Origin: Verrucomicrobiota bacterium
GTDB lineage: Bacteria > Verrucomicrobiota > Verrucomicrobiia > Opitutales > Opitutaceae
Direction of reading: 5' to 3'
NCBI GenBank assembly: GCA_963205455.1
Contig: CAUJJL010000196.1
Coordinates: forward strand, 37,276-101,275
Length of the DNA stretch: 64,000 nucleotides
The notes beneath the pieces are model-generated. The model had not been told where the DNA came from, ran no database searches, and saw only the letters and a list, made by a program, of their open reading frames with translations. Shown in pieces: positions 8,412-18,325 of the stretch; within the stretch, counting starts at the first letter, position 1, and the number at the start of each line of letters is the position of its first letter. The position numbers were made by a program, and so were the translations under genes.

Positions 8412-10477
8412 AAAGGATATGGCGCCATTTGAAGGAGCAACTACTGCCGGACGCGTCCGTTCTGCCCGGCGGTGATCTTCACTCCCCAACAGGCGAGGTG
8501 CTCACCGACAGGCAGATACTTGCGCCTGTCTATCGTCGTGGAGACAAGTGGATCGGGCTGGTCCTAGTGGCCCATTGCGCACTTGCGATCCTGTTGGCGC
8601 CCGTTCGGGGAACATGGCTTCTATCGGTTTTCCTAGCGCCGTCTGCGGTATTACTTTTCTGGATTCTGGTGCGACTCCTGCCCGGAGCTTTTGTCACCCG
8701 TGCGATTGCGGGAATCCTGATCCAGGTCTTTCTCGGACTGCATACCTACCAGTTTGGAGGGAGGGCAGAGATCCATTTTCTGTTCTTTACGGGTATCACC
8801 ATGCTTGTTGTTTACGCTGACTGGCTGTGCCTCCTGCCCTCAGCACTTTTTGTTTCGCTTCAAAATGGGCTGCTTCTTGTGATGCAGGATTCAGTCCTCT
8901 CCCAGTCCTTCTTCGACATGCAACGGGTGACCAGGGGAAAGGTGCTCACCCATTGGAGCATCATGATGGTTCAATTGGCAACCGTCGGACTTGGTGCATG
9001 GCTTATCCGTCGTTATATTGTGTCGGAGCGTCGCAATCGCCAGCGCCTCGTCGAGCAGCAGGCGGAGCTTACGGAGCAGCTTGCACGTGCGCAGCATTCC
9101 GAAAATTTGCTCCAGCAGAGCGGTCAAGTCCTGCTGGAGACGCAGGGAAAGATGGCGCGCGAGATCCGCGAACGACGCAGGACCGAGGAGACACTGCTGC
9201 AGGCAAAGGCTGAACTCGAGGCGACCAACCGCCAGCTTCAGGATTCAATCGCACGCGCGAACGAACTCGCCCTGTCGGCCGAAGTGGCCAATCAGGCCAA
9301 GAGTTCATTTCTGGCGGTGATGAGCCATGAAATTCGGACGCCGTTGAACGGCGTGATCGGCATGACCGAACTGATGCTCGACGGCGAACTTTCCGATCAG
9401 CACCGCGACAGCCTTGAGACGATCCGCTCGTCCGGGAACGGCCTGCTGGTCATTCTCAATGATGTGCTTGATTTCTCAAAGATCGAATCGGGCAGGCTCG
9501 ATCTCGAAAAGATTCCTTTCGAGGTGTCCCGCGCGATTGATGATGTGGTGAGTCTGTTTTCAGGGAAGGCTTCGGCAAAAGGACTGGATCTCCGAGTGAA
9601 GGTAGAATCGGATGTGCCGCGGCGGGTTCTCGGTGATGTCACGCGCGTACGCCAGATCATTTCCAACCTTCTCAGCAATGCGGTAAAGTTTACAGAGCGC
9701 GGCGAAGTTGTGGTTGAGGTCTCGCGCCTGCCCCTTGAGTTGGCAGGGGAGTCTCAGACCAGGCTGCAATTCTCAATTCGGGACACAGGGCCGGGACTCG
9801 GACCAGAAGCACAGTCCCTGCTGTTCCAGCCCTTCACGCAGGCCGATGCTTCGACCTCGCGCAAATTTGGAGGAACCGGCCTTGGCCTTGCGATCTGTCG
9901 CCGCCTGGCCCAGTTGATGGGCGGGGATGCGTGGGTCAACAGCACCGTCGGGCAGGGGTCCACCTTTTCTTTCACCATTCTTGCCGAGATCGTTGATGCA
10001 CCGATTGCGGCACCAGTCCCAACTCCGGTTTCGTCACTGCCGGTGCAGCCAATCGTTCCAATTGGCGGGGATGGCCTTCGCATTCTCCTCGTTGAGGACA
10101 ATCTCGTGAACCAAAAGGTTGCCCTGACGATGCTCAAGCGCCTCGGACATGGCGCCGATATCGCCAATCACGGCGGCGAAGGGCTGGCGGCTGTGCGTGC
10201 GCGCGACTACGACATCGTTTTGATGGACTGGCACATGCCCGAAATGAATGGACTTGAGGCGACCCTTGCGATCCGGCGAGAACTGCCGCCGGGCCGCCAG
10301 CCATGGATCATCGGCCTGACCGCGAATGCCATGACAGGCGACAGGGAGAAGTGCATCCAGGCGGGCATGGACGACTACATCACAAAACCCCTGCGCAAGG
10401 AGGAACTCAGTGGTGCCCTTGCGCGCGCGGGATCCCATCGCGAGTCGACACCGCCGGCGATTCCGGTGGAAGTGTAG
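8408..10477 (+). CDS. membrane-bound hybrid histidine kinase
   Basis: The product has 689 residues. Start: GTG at 8408 with GGAGG about 8 bases upstream. Residues ~38-205 hold about five to six hydrophobic segments. Within them the pattern [10 protein letters not shown]...V-Y-A-D-W resembles an uncharacterised membrane sensor region also seen before methyl-accepting and cyclase proteins. A coiled coil covers ~210-295. The kinase core has [20 protein letters not shown] with His307, an N box ([12 protein letters not shown]) and G boxes ([16 protein letters not shown]). A receiver starts near 555 ([12 protein letters not shown]) with Asp607 in LMDWHMP and a TKPL lysine region. It is a BarA/ArcB-like hybrid kinase, but no Hpt domain is present, so a separate phosphotransfer protein would be needed. 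The signal is unknown. Confidence 0.93.
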   Translation: MKRIWRHLKEQLLPDASVLPGGDLHSPTGEVLTDRQILAPVYRRGDKWIGLVLVAHCALAILLAPVRGTWLLSVFLAPSAVLLFWILVRLLPGAFVTRAIAGILIQVFLGLHTYQFGGRAEIHFLFFTGITMLVVYADWLCLLPSALFVSLQNGLLLVMQDSVLSQSFFDMQRVTRGKVLTHWSIMMVQLATVGLGAWLIRRYIVSERRNRQRLVEQQAELTEQLARAQHSENLLQQSGQVLLETQGKMAREIRERRRTEETLLQAKAELEATNRQLQDSIARANELALSAEVANQAKSSFLAVMSHEIRTPLNGVIGMTELMLDGELSDQHRDSLETIRSSGNGLLVILNDVLDFSKIESGRLDLEKIPFEVSRAIDDVVSLFSGKASAKGLDLRVKVESDVPRRVLGDVTRVRQIISNLLSNAVKFTERGEVVVEVSRLPLELAGESQTRLQFSIRDTGPGLGPEAQSLLFQPFTQADASTSRKFGGTGLGLAICRRLAQLMGGDAWVNSTVGQGSTFSFTILAEIVDAPIAAPVPTPVSSLPVQPIVPIGGDGLRILLVEDNLVNQKVALTMLKRLGHGADIANHGGEGLAAVRARDYDIVLMDWHMPEMNGLEATLAIRRELPPGRQPWIIGLTANAMTGDREKCIQAGMDDYITKPLRKEELSGALARAGSHRESTPPAIPVEV

Positions 10478-10539
10478 TCACGGACTGGATACGCCCCCGG
10501 TTTCCGCTGGAGAGGGCCTCCTGTGGTGGTATCGACTGG

Positions 10540-11121
10540 CTACTTGCGACCGGCCGCTTGCCGTGTTGCCGCCTCGGTCGCCTTTCGCTGGGCTTCCTCG
10601 TACGCCTTGCGTTGCTGAATGCCGATTTCGAGGAGGTCGCTGACCAGCATGCGTGCTTCTCGCTCGGCCTCCGCGGGGGTGGAAGGCGGGGGAAGTGGGA
10701 CAGTGGGGGCGATCGCGACGGTGGCAACGGCGGGACCGGAAATGGCAGCCACAGCAGGTTTCTTGAGCAGGAGCGTCCTGTTCTGATCCGCTATGCGGAC
10801 CACGACGCTTTCCGCCTTGGCGTCGTAGCTGAGCGCGTTGATGCCATCCTCGGATTTGCCGATGCCAACCCAGACGCTGCGTTTGGCGGTTACGTCCGCG
10901 ATGTTCACCATGACATTATTGCCCGCGACGATCACACCTGTGAACTCGTAGGAGGACGGTGCAGCGGTGGCGGGAGCCGCAGCCGATTCCGGAGGCAGGA
11001 AGGGCGACTGTTTGCGGGCGGGGGCCTCGCCCAGAGCGCAGGCTGCTGCGAGAAATGCGGCGGCGGCCCAAACTCGGAGGTGCATGATCGGTGGATTTGG
11101 GATCATGCGGAAGAGGCTCAA
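10540..11121 (-). CDS. exported protein of unknown function, coupled to rpoD
   Basis: The protein is 181 residues from the ATG at 11085, 188 from the ATG at 11106, or 193 from a TTG at 11121 that overlaps the rpoD stop (TTGA). A signal peptide is clear: [20 protein letters not shown]. After a Pro/Ala-rich linker, a beta-rich stretch ([19 protein letters not shown]...[19 protein letters not shown]) resembles the small periplasmic modules found in GspC/PilP-type proteins, where a short strand set ends in a leucine-rich strand (RTLLLKK). That similarity is inferred from pattern only. The C-terminal ~50 residues form a charged helix rich in Ala, Glu and Lys. It lies directly behind rpoD, so it may be read from the dnaG-rpoD transcript. 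Confidence 0.7.
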   Translation of the reverse strand: MSLFRMIPNPPIMHLRVWAAAAFLAAACALGEAPARKQSPFLPPESAAAPATAAPSSYEFTGVIVAGNNVMVNIADVTAKRSVWVGIGKSEDGINALSYDAKAESVVVRIADQNRTLLLKKPAVAAISGPAVATVAIAPTVPLPPPSTPAEAEREARMLVSDLLEIGIQQRKAYEEAQRKATEAATRQAAGRK

Positions 11122-12935
11122 TGCGGCACCAGGGGCGGCGGCTTGATCTGACCGGCCTGCGCCTGCTTCAGCAGGTTTTGTGCGTTGTCCGGCTGCTCGG
11201 CGTCGAAGAAACCCGTGAGCTGGCGGAGGCGCGTCGGGTGACGCATCTTGCGCAATGCCTTGGCCTCGATCTGGCGGATTCGTTCACGCGTGACCTTGAA
11301 TTGTTTGCCCACCTCCTCGAGCGTGCGGCTGTAGCCGTCGACGAGACCAAAGCGCAGGGAAAGCACGCGACGTTCGCGCTCCGTGAGCGAGTCGAGGACA
11401 TCGATGATCTTTTCTCGAAGGAGCGAGAAGGCCGTCATGTCGTATGGATTCTCGGCGCTCTTGTCCTCGATGAAGTCGCCAAAGCTTGTGTCGTCGCCGT
11501 CGCCGACGGGCGACTGCAACGAGATGGGCTGCTGCGCCATCTTCATGATCTGCTGTACACGTTCCACCGGGAGGTTCATCTCATCGGCGACCTCCTCCGG
11601 GGTGGGCTCGTGACCGTATTCCTGGAGGAGCTGTTTCTGCACCTGCATCACCTTGTTGAGCGTCTCGATCATGTGGACCGGGATGCGGATGGTGCGAGCC
11701 TGGTCGGCGATGGAGCGGGTGATGGCCTGGCGGATCCACCAGGTGGCATAGGTGGAGAACTTGTAGCCCCTGCGGTACTCGAATTTCTCCACGGCCTTCA
11801 TGAGCCCCATGTTGCCCTCCTGGATGAGGTCGAGAAAAGAGAGTCCGCGGTTGGTGTATTTCTTGGCGATGGAAATGACCAGGCGCAGGTTGGCCTCCAC
11901 CATTTCGGTCTTGGCCTGGTGTGCCTCCCTGACGTGCACATTGGTCTTCGCAACAATGTCGATCAGAGTCTGAGGCGCGATGCGGTGCTCGTGCTCGATC
12001 GCCTTGAAGCGTGCGGCGATGGCCTTCGTGTCGATCCCGGCGTCCTTGCGTGTCTTGGGATGTTTCGCCCGGTCGAGGAGCGCATTGAGGTCCTGGATCT
12101 CGGTCAGCAGCGGACGAATATCCACGAGGTGTTCCTCATAGACCTTCAGCTTGAAGTAGAATTTCGAAAAATTGGAGCGCAGGGTTGATTCCCGCTTCCT
12201 GTGTTTTGTCAGGATCTTCTTCCGCTCCGCTTCATTGCGGGAAGAAAGATACTCGGCCCAGGATTCCGCGACCGCCTCCTCGTTTTTCTGCGTGACTTCA
12301 ACCAGCTTGGGCAGGGCCTTGAAATACGCGTCGCGGCTTTCGATCTTCTTGTCGATGACAACGCGATCAAACCGTTCCTCGCGATTGAGCAGCTTGGTGC
12401 CCAGGCTGAGGATGTACTTCGCGACATTTGCGGCCTCAAAGAGCGCCTCCTGGGCCTTCAGTTCGGCGTTCTCAATGCGTTTGGAAATCTCAACCTCCTG
12501 TTCGCGCGTCAGCAGGGGGACCTGCCCCATCTGCTTGAGGTACATTCGAACCGGGTCATCCAGAATGTCATTCTGGGACGTGCGGGTCTCCTCCTCCTCG
12601 GCCTCCTCCTGGCGCTGCTTGAAGGACTCCACCTCCTCCGACTCGATGATCTCGATATCGAGGTTCTGAAGGATCGAGAGGACATTGTCGATTTCGTCCT
12701 GGTTCTCGATCGAATCCGGGAGGGCCTCGTTGATGTCATCGAAAGTCAGGTAGCCCTGTTCCTTCGATTGCCGGATGAGTTGGCGGATCTTCTCGTTGAT
12801 GTTTCCTCCGCCCGGTACCTCGGGAATGTTGACTCCATCGGCGGGCGGGTGTGCACCCTTCTTGCTGAGGACCGCCTCGACTGCTTCGGATTGGTCGTCA
12901 ATGGTTGCTGACTTGGCTTTGCTGCTGCGCGGCAT
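11118..12935 (-). CDS. rpoD: RNA polymerase primary sigma factor RpoD (sigma 70)
   Basis: The product has 605 residues, in the normal range for a primary sigma factor. Region 1.1 is at the N-terminus ([24 protein letters not shown]). An acidic linker follows, then region 1.2 ([21 protein letters not shown]), a non-conserved insert, region 2 ([26 protein letters not shown], then [15 protein letters not shown]), region 3, and region 4 with the -35 recognition helix ([21 protein letters not shown]). It directs core RNA polymerase to housekeeping promoters. It lies 31 bases downstream of dnaG, the classic macromolecular-synthesis arrangement, but the usual rpsU is absent here. An exported protein gene starts at its stop codon. 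Confidence 0.98.
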   Translation of the reverse strand: MPRSSKAKSATIDDQSEAVEAVLSKKGAHPPADGVNIPEVPGGGNINEKIRQLIRQSKEQGYLTFDDINEALPDSIENQDEIDNVLSILQNLDIEIIESEEVESFKQRQEEAEEEETRTSQNDILDDPVRMYLKQMGQVPLLTREQEVEISKRIENAELKAQEALFEAANVAKYILSLGTKLLNREERFDRVVIDKKIESRDAYFKALPKLVEVTQKNEEAVAESWAEYLSSRNEAERKKILTKHRKRESTLRSNFSKFYFKLKVYEEHLVDIRPLLTEIQDLNALLDRAKHPKTRKDAGIDTKAIAARFKAIEHEHRIAPQTLIDIVAKTNVHVREAHQAKTEMVEANLRLVISIAKKYTNRGLSFLDLIQEGNMGLMKAVEKFEYRRGYKFSTYATWWIRQAITRSIADQARTIRIPVHMIETLNKVMQVQKQLLQEYGHEPTPEEVADEMNLPVERVQQIMKMAQQPISLQSPVGDGDDTSFGDFIEDKSAENPYDMTAFSLLREKIIDVLDSLTERERRVLSLRFGLVDGYSRTLEEVGKQFKVTRERIRQIEAKALRKMRHPTRLRQLTGFFDAEQPDNAQNLLKQAQAGQIKPPPLVPH

Positions 12936-12966
12936 GGAAAATGAAAATAGAATAACGTCACGACAT

Positions 12967-14838
12967 TCAAAGCGGCGCCAGAATGATGGGCTGGCGAAGC
13001 TGTCGCTGAAGTTCGGAACGGAGTCTTAAGAGTGAAATTGCGTCGACGCTACTCTCCGCATGGTGGGTTGCTAAATCAAGGTCGATTTTCCGGAGCTGTG
13101 GCTCAAGCGCTCGGCCCCGTAGGCGCTGGACGCCTTCCTGCAAGACTTTTACTGGATCATCCAAGGTCGGCATGTCAAAGAGAAGGGAGGCAACCAATGC
13201 CTTTTCCTCAGGAGATTCGAGGAGACTGTCGAGGTGGTCGCGCCCCGGCCAGTTGTCCTGTTCAAATTCGGCCAGGAAACGATTGAGGAGCACACCGCAG
13301 GGGTGGGTCAAATCGATCCATTCGTGGGGAAAGGCGTGAGCAAGGCGCTTGCCGAGCTTCTCCCAGTGGAGGCAAATCAGAAGCAAGTGCTGTTCGGGCG
13401 CGATATCACGGTGATTGGAAGAGGCCTGAGGTGATTGTGTGTTTGGGGAAGCCTCAGCGGAACCCTGTTTTTCCAAGGAGCGATGCTGCCGAAGAAGGCT
13501 GGACTGAAAATCCTTTTGAAGGGCCGCGACGGGCAGTTTGAGATACCCTGCGGCTTCGGCAAGGAACTGTGAGCGCGCGACTTCTGATTCTGTCGCTGCG
13601 ACGATTGACTGGACCTGAACGGCTGCCCGCGTTTTCTCCTCGGGGGAGGAAGCATCGGCGTTCGGGAGAATGGAGAGGCAGGCGTATCCCATCGCCGAGA
13701 GGGAGCTCTTCTGAAGTTCCGTGTAGCCCGCGAGGCCGCGCTCGAGAAGCAGCAGATCGGGATCCACCTTGGAGGAGGAATGCGCCCCAAGGAAACGGAC
13801 CTCGAGCCCCGTCTTGAGTGCCAGGGGAAGGAACCTCAGCGAAGCCTTCTGACCGGGGTCATCCGTGTCGAAGAAGCACTCGATTCGGTGCTGGTAGCGA
13901 CGCAGGAGCAGCAATTGGGACTCCGTGATGGCGGTGCCCTGCGGGGCTACCGCGGTCTTGAGCCCCACGCTCCAGCATCGCAGTGCGTCGAGCTGCCCTT
14001 CCACGAGCACGAACGGACGGTTTTCCTTGCTGGCGGGATCCCGTGCGCGGTCCAGGTTGAAGAGGAGGTTTCCCTTGGTGAAGATCGGTGTTTCGGGTGA
14101 GTTGACGTATTTTGCCTCGCGCGAGGGATCTTCGGCGGGTGTGAGGTCCGTCTGTCGGCCGGTGAAGGCAACGATGCGCCCTTGATGGTCGCGAATGGGA
14201 ATCATCAAGCGGCCTCGAAACCGGGCGCGCAGGCTTCCCATCGAAAGGACTGCGGAATCGCGGACAAAAAAGAGCCCGCACTGGCGGATCGCATCCTCGG
14301 AAAAACCTCGTTTGAGAACGGCCGCACCGATGCCGGAGTCATCAGGTTCGGCGAGGCCAATCTTGAATTCATCGGCGAGTTCCGGGAGAAACCGACGTTT
14401 CTCGGTCCAATAGGAACGAATGTGGTCGCCGGCGGAGGTCCGTCCCTTGAAGTTCTGAAAATAGAATTCAGCGGCAAATTCGTGAAGGTCGAAGAGTTCC
14501 TGACGCAGGGATCGTTCTTCACGTGTCGGCCCGGTCCCCTCCTCATATTCAATGACAATCCCGAAGCGTTTGCCGAGAGTTTCCATTGCTTCGGTGAACG
14601 TAAGCTGTTCGGTGTCCCGCACGAATGTGATGACGTCTCCCGCCTTTCCACAACCGAAGCACTTGAAGAACCCCTTGTCGGGATCGACATGAAACGAAGG
14701 GGTTTTTTCAGAATGAAACGGGCACAGTCCCTTGAAGCGCGATCCCGCCTTTCGCAGCGTCATGACGCGGGAAACAACATCGACGATGTTCACCCGCAAC
14801 TTGATGTCTCGCAGGCAGGTGGGTTTGATGACGGACAT
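12967..14838 (-). CDS. dnaG: DNA primase DnaG
   Basis: The product has 623 residues. The N-terminal CHC2 zinc domain shows [14 protein letters not shown] followed by [12 protein letters not shown], so all four zinc ligands (Cys, His, Cys, Cys) are present. The catalytic core includes the acidic YWTEKRRFL and GLAEP part, the [12 protein letters not shown] motif, and a Toprim fold with [10 protein letters not shown] (catalytic Glu) and [11 protein letters not shown] (Asp-x-Asp). The divergent C-terminal ~170 residues correspond to the DnaB-interaction region. The enzyme makes RNA primers at the replication fork. The ATG at 14838 directly precedes the zinc domain. rpoD follows after 31 bases. 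The opposite-strand DUF362 gene starts 119 bases away, so promoters of both lie in that gap. Confidence 0.97.
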   Translation of the reverse strand: MSVIKPTCLRDIKLRVNIVDVVSRVMTLRKAGSRFKGLCPFHSEKTPSFHVDPDKGFFKCFGCGKAGDVITFVRDTEQLTFTEAMETLGKRFGIVIEYEEGTGPTREERSLRQELFDLHEFAAEFYFQNFKGRTSAGDHIRSYWTEKRRFLPELADEFKIGLAEPDDSGIGAAVLKRGFSEDAIRQCGLFFVRDSAVLSMGSLRARFRGRLMIPIRDHQGRIVAFTGRQTDLTPAEDPSREAKYVNSPETPIFTKGNLLFNLDRARDPASKENRPFVLVEGQLDALRCWSVGLKTAVAPQGTAITESQLLLLRRYQHRIECFFDTDDPGQKASLRFLPLALKTGLEVRFLGAHSSSKVDPDLLLLERGLAGYTELQKSSLSAMGYACLSILPNADASSPEEKTRAAVQVQSIVAATESEVARSQFLAEAAGYLKLPVAALQKDFQSSLLRQHRSLEKQGSAEASPNTQSPQASSNHRDIAPEQHLLLICLHWEKLGKRLAHAFPHEWIDLTHPCGVLLNRFLAEFEQDNWPGRDHLDSLLESPEEKALVASLLFDMPTLDDPVKVLQEGVQRLRGRALEPQLRKIDLDLATHHAESSVDAISLLRLRSELQRQLRQPIILAPL

Positions 14839-14957
14839 GACAACAACGCGGTCGCGGAGTTAATGGACTTTCTGCCGGAGGTGAACACTGTCAAGTTTGC
14901 CTGTTTCAATCCTTAAAAATCACGAAACATTGCCGGCCCGCCGGCGACAGACAGACC

Positions 14958-16037
14958 ATGCGTTCACTTTTCGGAAGTTCACTGTTCCCTGTGCTTTGTA
15001 TGCTGACGGCACTTTGCGTATCGGCGCCCGGCGTGCGTGGCCAGAGCGCCAATTCACTGCCGTCCGCCCCGCTGCCGCCACCTGCACCCCTGCTTCCGGT
15101 CTGGGAAACCTCGCTGCAGAACTTCGATCAGGCGATCTACGATCGCGAAGTGGAGCGCCTGTTCGTTCAGTTCGAGGCTTCGACAGGCAAGAGGATCCAG
15201 CCGACGGTGAAGAAGAAGGTCGGGCTAAAGATCTATGCGGACTCCGGCCAGGGCCTGGCCACGCCACATGCCCTGGTTCATGCGGTGATCCACGCGCTTG
15301 AGCAGCGGGGATTTGAACCTGCCAATATATTCCTCGTCGGCCTGAATCAGCTCCGGTTGCGGCTCACCGGGTTCCTTCCCTCGCTTGCCACCGGTGAAAC
15401 AGCCTACAAGGGACATCCGGTCTTTGTGCTCGAATCGGGGCGCTTTTTCGATCCGGTCTGGTTCTACGACAGTCCGCTGCCAAACCGTTTTGATCCGGTC
15501 CTTGCCGAGAAGCAGGTGGAGGGTGTCGACGCGAACAGCAGCGCCGAGCAGGATCGCAAGAGCTTCCTGGCAACGCCGCTGTTCCTCGATGCGGATTTCT
15601 GGATCAATCTGCCGGTTTTCACGGATCATCCCATCCTCGGAGTAAATGGAGCTCTTGTTAATGCCACGCTTTGGAATGCTTCCAACACCGCCCGATTTTT
15701 CAGGTCGCCCGCCAATGCGCCAGCGGCAGTCGCTGAAATGAGCGCCATTCCCGAGTTGCGCGCCACGTGGGCATTCACGATTGCGAGCCTGGAGCGGTAT
15801 CAGTTCATCGGGGGACCCTATTTCAACTCCCTGTACACGGTATCAGAACCGAGGCTCTGGCTGAGTGCTGATCCGGTGGCGTTGGATTCCCTTGCGCTGG
15901 AGAAAATAAACACGTGGAGGAAGCGCTCCGGGTTTCAGCCGATCACCGACGAAATTCGCACGCTTGAGTTCGCGGAAATCCTGGGTGTCGGCACCGCACG
16001 TTCGCTCTCCACGCGCCTGTTCAAGCTCAACGAATAG
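14958..16037 (+). CDS. exported DUF362-domain protein
   Basis: The product has 359 residues with a signal peptide (residues 1-~28, SLFPVLCMLTALCVSAPGVRG) and a proline-rich linker. The body follows the DUF362 pattern: VGLKIYAD then THP-like TPHALVHAVIHALEQRGF with NIFLVGLNQ (a Rossmann-like alternation), then ADFWINLPVFTDHPILGVNGALVNAT, and finally SADPVALDSLALEKINTWR. The central FWINLPV...HPILGVNGALVN stretch corresponds to the family's INLPVLKTH...GALKN motif. DUF362 members are often joined to iron-sulphur modules, but no Cys cluster is present in this copy, and their biochemical role is not settled. It is divergent from dnaG and lies 113 bases upstream of nuoA. The high match across the family's motifs makes the assignment fairly sure; the function is not known. 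Confidence 0.75.
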   Translation: MRSLFGSSLFPVLCMLTALCVSAPGVRGQSANSLPSAPLPPPAPLLPVWETSLQNFDQAIYDREVERLFVQFEASTGKRIQPTVKKKVGLKIYADSGQGLATPHALVHAVIHALEQRGFEPANIFLVGLNQLRLRLTGFLPSLATGETAYKGHPVFVLESGRFFDPVWFYDSPLPNRFDPVLAEKQVEGVDANSSAEQDRKSFLATPLFLDADFWINLPVFTDHPILGVNGALVNATLWNASNTARFFRSPANAPAAVAEMSAIPELRATWAFTIASLERYQFIGGPYFNSLYTVSEPRLWLSADPVALDSLALEKINTWRKRSGFQPITDEIRTLEFAEILGVGTARSLSTRLFKLNE

Positions 16038-16150
16038 CGGCTCAACGAAGAATGCAATGAATCCAGGTGCGCCTCCTGCGGAGCGATTCACCTCCTGCGA
16101 GGGAAAAATCCCTTGCTCCAAGGGAATAACAGGCAACAAATGATAGCCGC

Positions 16151-16543
16151 ATGACACCTGCCGTTGTCGATTCATCCGCTGACTACCTGCCAATCCTCGT
16201 GCAGGTATTGCTCGCAGCTGGTCTGGCTGGAGCGATTGTCGGGATCAGCCAGCTTCTCGGGCAGCGCTCCGCGAAGAACGCGATCAAGGACTCTGCGTAC
16301 GAATGCGGCGTGAAACCCGAAGGCATCACGCATGCCCGCTTTGCGGTGAAGTTCTACGTCACCGCGATGCTGTTCATCATATTCGATATTGAAGTGGTCT
16401 TCCTGATACCCTGGACGTTCATCTATCGGGAGTTCCTCGCCAATCACATCGCCATACTCGGTCCAATCTCCTTCTTCCTGTTCGTTCTGGTCCTGGGACT
16501 TTTCTACGAAGTGAAGAAAGGGGCTTTGGAATGGGAGAGGTGA
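16151..16543 (+). CDS. nuoA: NADH-quinone oxidoreductase subunit A (NuoA), solitary
   Basis: The product has 130 residues and three hydrophobic segments (about 17-40, 74-98 and 101-122). The family signature is complete: YECGVKPEG in the first loop, then RFAVKFYVTAMLFIIFDIEVVFLIPW, with the acidic residue pair (FDIEV) in the second membrane helix. NuoA sits in the membrane arm of complex I next to NuoH/J/K and contributes a loop near the quinone site. The usual nuoB neighbour is missing: the next gene is an EIIA fusion. Either the other nuo genes lie elsewhere in the genome or this is an extra copy. The start at 16151 is the only ATG that gives the normal family length. Confidence 0.94.
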   Translation: MTPAVVDSSADYLPILVQVLLAAGLAGAIVGISQLLGQRSAKNAIKDSAYECGVKPEGITHARFAVKFYVTAMLFIIFDIEVVFLIPWTFIYREFLANHIAILGPISFFLFVLVLGLFYEVKKGALEWER

Positions 16544-16636
16544 TCGAGAACCGGTTGTTGGGGAGAGGGACGCGGCGCATGGTGATGTCCCAACGCCTGC
16601 GCATGGGCTGATCCGGCAATTTAACCCTGTCCTCCG

Positions 16637-17992
16637 ATGCGTCTCGACAAGATCATTGCCCGCAGCCGGCTCGTTGAGCTGAAGAGTTCGGATCTTAAGG
16701 GTGCTCTTGAGGAGCTCCTGGCAGTGTCGGTTGCAAAATTTCCCGACCTCAAGCCCGAGGTCCTCCTGCGGAGTCTTCTGCAGCGGGAGGGCACAATGAC
16801 GACCTACCTCGGCAATGGCGTTTCCCTGCCGCATGTCAGGGTCAAGATGTCGAGGCCGTTCGTGCTTGCGGTGGGGCGCAGCAAGGTGGGGATCCGCCAT
16901 GATGGTGGTGCCAGCGATGAGCGCGTCCATTTCATCCTGATGCTGATCGCAGGGGAGAAGGCTCGCAGTTACCTGCCAGTACTGGCGTCGCTGGCGCGTC
17001 TCTTCAAGGAACCGGAGTTCATCGACAGCCTGCTGATCGCACCGGATCTCGACGACCTCTACACGAAGCTGATCGCCGGCCTTGGCGGCATTGCGGGGCG
17101 TCCCGTCCAGGCCCAGCAAAACCGTGTCAACCGCCTGATGCTCCGTGAGGCTGAGCGCGTTGCCAAGGGTGCGGGGTGTGGTGCGCTGATGGTGTTTGGA
17201 GACACCTTTGTCGGCGGCATTGAGGTGGGCATGATCCAGCCGAAGCTGAAAACCATCCTGGTCACCCGGAATCCGATCGAGGTGGGTGACGACCATTCGA
17301 GTTTTGCGGAAACGATCCAGGTACGTTCCTTCTCGAAGGCCCGCCTTGCACAGTTGCGCAGTGCGATGCTCGTCGGGCTGACCCACGGTATCATTTCCTT
17401 CAATGATCGGGTGTGCTGCATCGGCGGCATCACGGGAAGCAACCAGTTCGACACGCTGGTGGTGGTCGATGTTGAGCGTGAGTTCCAGACCCTGCTGACG
17501 GGCCACGCCGAACTCCTTCCCCCGGATGTGAGGCCGGAGGTGCTCGAGCGCGTCATCGCCGTGGCCACCGAACTTGCCGTCGAAGGGCGGGAGGGACGCC
17601 CGGTCGGGTGCCTGTTTGTCGTCGGCGACACCACAAAGGTCGAAAAGCTCGTAAAGCCACTCGTATTGAATCCATTTTATGGATACAAGGAGGAGGATCG
17701 CAACATCCTGAACCCGTTCATGGATGAGACGATCAAGGAGTTCTCCCTTCTCGACGGTGCGTTCATCATACGCGGCGATGGTGTGGTCCTTTCCGCGGGC
17801 AGTCTGCTCCAGGCGACCGATTCCGAGCATACCCTTCCCAGCGGGCTTGGAAGCCGGCACGCAGCCGCGGCAGCCATCAGTGTGGCGAGTGACTGCATTT
17901 CAATCGTGGTTTCCTCAAGCACGGGGCAGGTCAATCTCTTCCGGCGGGGGGTCATGCTGCCCCTTACGGAGCGAAAGATTGCCCCGGCCTAG
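16637..17992 (+). CDS. PTS EIIA domain fused to a diadenylate cyclase (DAC)-like domain
   Basis: The product has 451 residues. Residues 1-~150 are a fructose/nitrogen-type PTS EIIA domain: LLQREGTMTTYLGNGVSLPH with the phosphorylatable His66, and the usual LPVLASLARLF helix. Residues ~165-310 form an alternating strand-helix unit (GALMVFGDT, KTILVTRNP, FDTLVVVD) that resembles the pyruvate-kinase C-terminal-like domain found before DAC in archaeal DacZ; this is pattern-based inference. Residues ~320-445 match the DAC (DisA_N) fold: GCLFVVGDT, LDGAFIIRGDG with Asp373, GLGSRHAAAAAIS with Arg407-His408, and SIVVSSSTGQVNLFRRG. The canonical RHR motif reads RHA (Ala409), so cyclase activity is uncertain. 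It has no membrane helix. If active, it would link sugar or nitrogen PTS state to c-di-AMP. Confidence 0.82.
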   Translation: MRLDKIIARSRLVELKSSDLKGALEELLAVSVAKFPDLKPEVLLRSLLQREGTMTTYLGNGVSLPHVRVKMSRPFVLAVGRSKVGIRHDGGASDERVHFILMLIAGEKARSYLPVLASLARLFKEPEFIDSLLIAPDLDDLYTKLIAGLGGIAGRPVQAQQNRVNRLMLREAERVAKGAGCGALMVFGDTFVGGIEVGMIQPKLKTILVTRNPIEVGDDHSSFAETIQVRSFSKARLAQLRSAMLVGLTHGIISFNDRVCCIGGITGSNQFDTLVVVDVEREFQTLLTGHAELLPPDVRPEVLERVIAVATELAVEGREGRPVGCLFVVGDTTKVEKLVKPLVLNPFYGYKEEDRNILNPFMDETIKEFSLLDGAFIIRGDGVVLSAGSLLQATDSEHTLPSGLGSRHAAAAAISVASDCISIVVSSSTGQVNLFRRGVMLPLTERKIAPA

Positions 17993-18066
17993 CGGAATGC
18001 GTGAATCTTTTGAGGTTGCGCTGGTGCGTGGCCTGGGTAAGCCTGACCCTTTAATCGCCAAAAACC

Positions 18067-18231
18067 ATGCAAGAAGTTGTCACACTGGAGTGCACTGAAG
18101 CCCGCAAAGAGGGGAAACCCGTTTCCCGTTACCTCACCCGTCGTAACAAGAAGACGGTGACTGAGCGCATCGAGAAGAAGAAGTACAATCCCTTCCTCAA
18201 GCGCCATACCTTGCACAAGGAAATCAAATAA
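18067..18231 (+). CDS. rpmG: 50S ribosomal protein L33
   Basis: A 54-residue basic protein that matches L33: [14 protein letters not shown] at the start, [10 protein letters not shown] in the middle and [16 protein letters not shown] at the end. It binds the E-site region of the large ribosomal subunit. It has a single Cys, so it is the zinc-free form rather than the four-Cys type. It stands alone between the EIIA-cyclase fusion and an opposite-strand gene, and is followed by a strong intrinsic terminator at 18267-18294. It lies 74 bases behind the fusion gene. Confidence 0.95.
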   Translation: MQEVVTLECTEARKEGKPVSRYLTRRNKKTVTERIEKKKYNPFLKRHTLHKEIK

Positions 18232-18266
18232 GCGACCTGCTTACAGCCATTTGGCTGCTGAAATGC

Positions 18267-18294
18267 AAAAACCGAGCTTCGGCTCGGTTTTTTT
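18267..18294 (+). terminator. intrinsic terminator after rpmG
   Basis: A stem ACCGAGC/GCTCGGT closed by a UUCG tetraloop on a C-G pair, extended by four A-T pairs, is followed by a run of T on the plus strand. The A run on the 5' side could let it also work on the minus strand, where the gene at 18326 ends, so it may be bidirectional. Confidence 0.93.
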
Positions 18295-18325
18295 GTCATC
18301 CTGAATCCAGGTCGGGCAAAACGGA

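Noticed and set aside
11091..12188. Plus-strand open frame of 365 codons opposite rpoD
   Set aside because: It is an antisense shadow of conserved sigma-factor sequence and has no supporting motif.
16172..17860. Minus-strand open frame of 562 codons across nuoA and the EIIA fusion
   Set aside because: It is antisense to two genes with clear family motifs. It arises from high-GC codon bias and has no recognisable domain.
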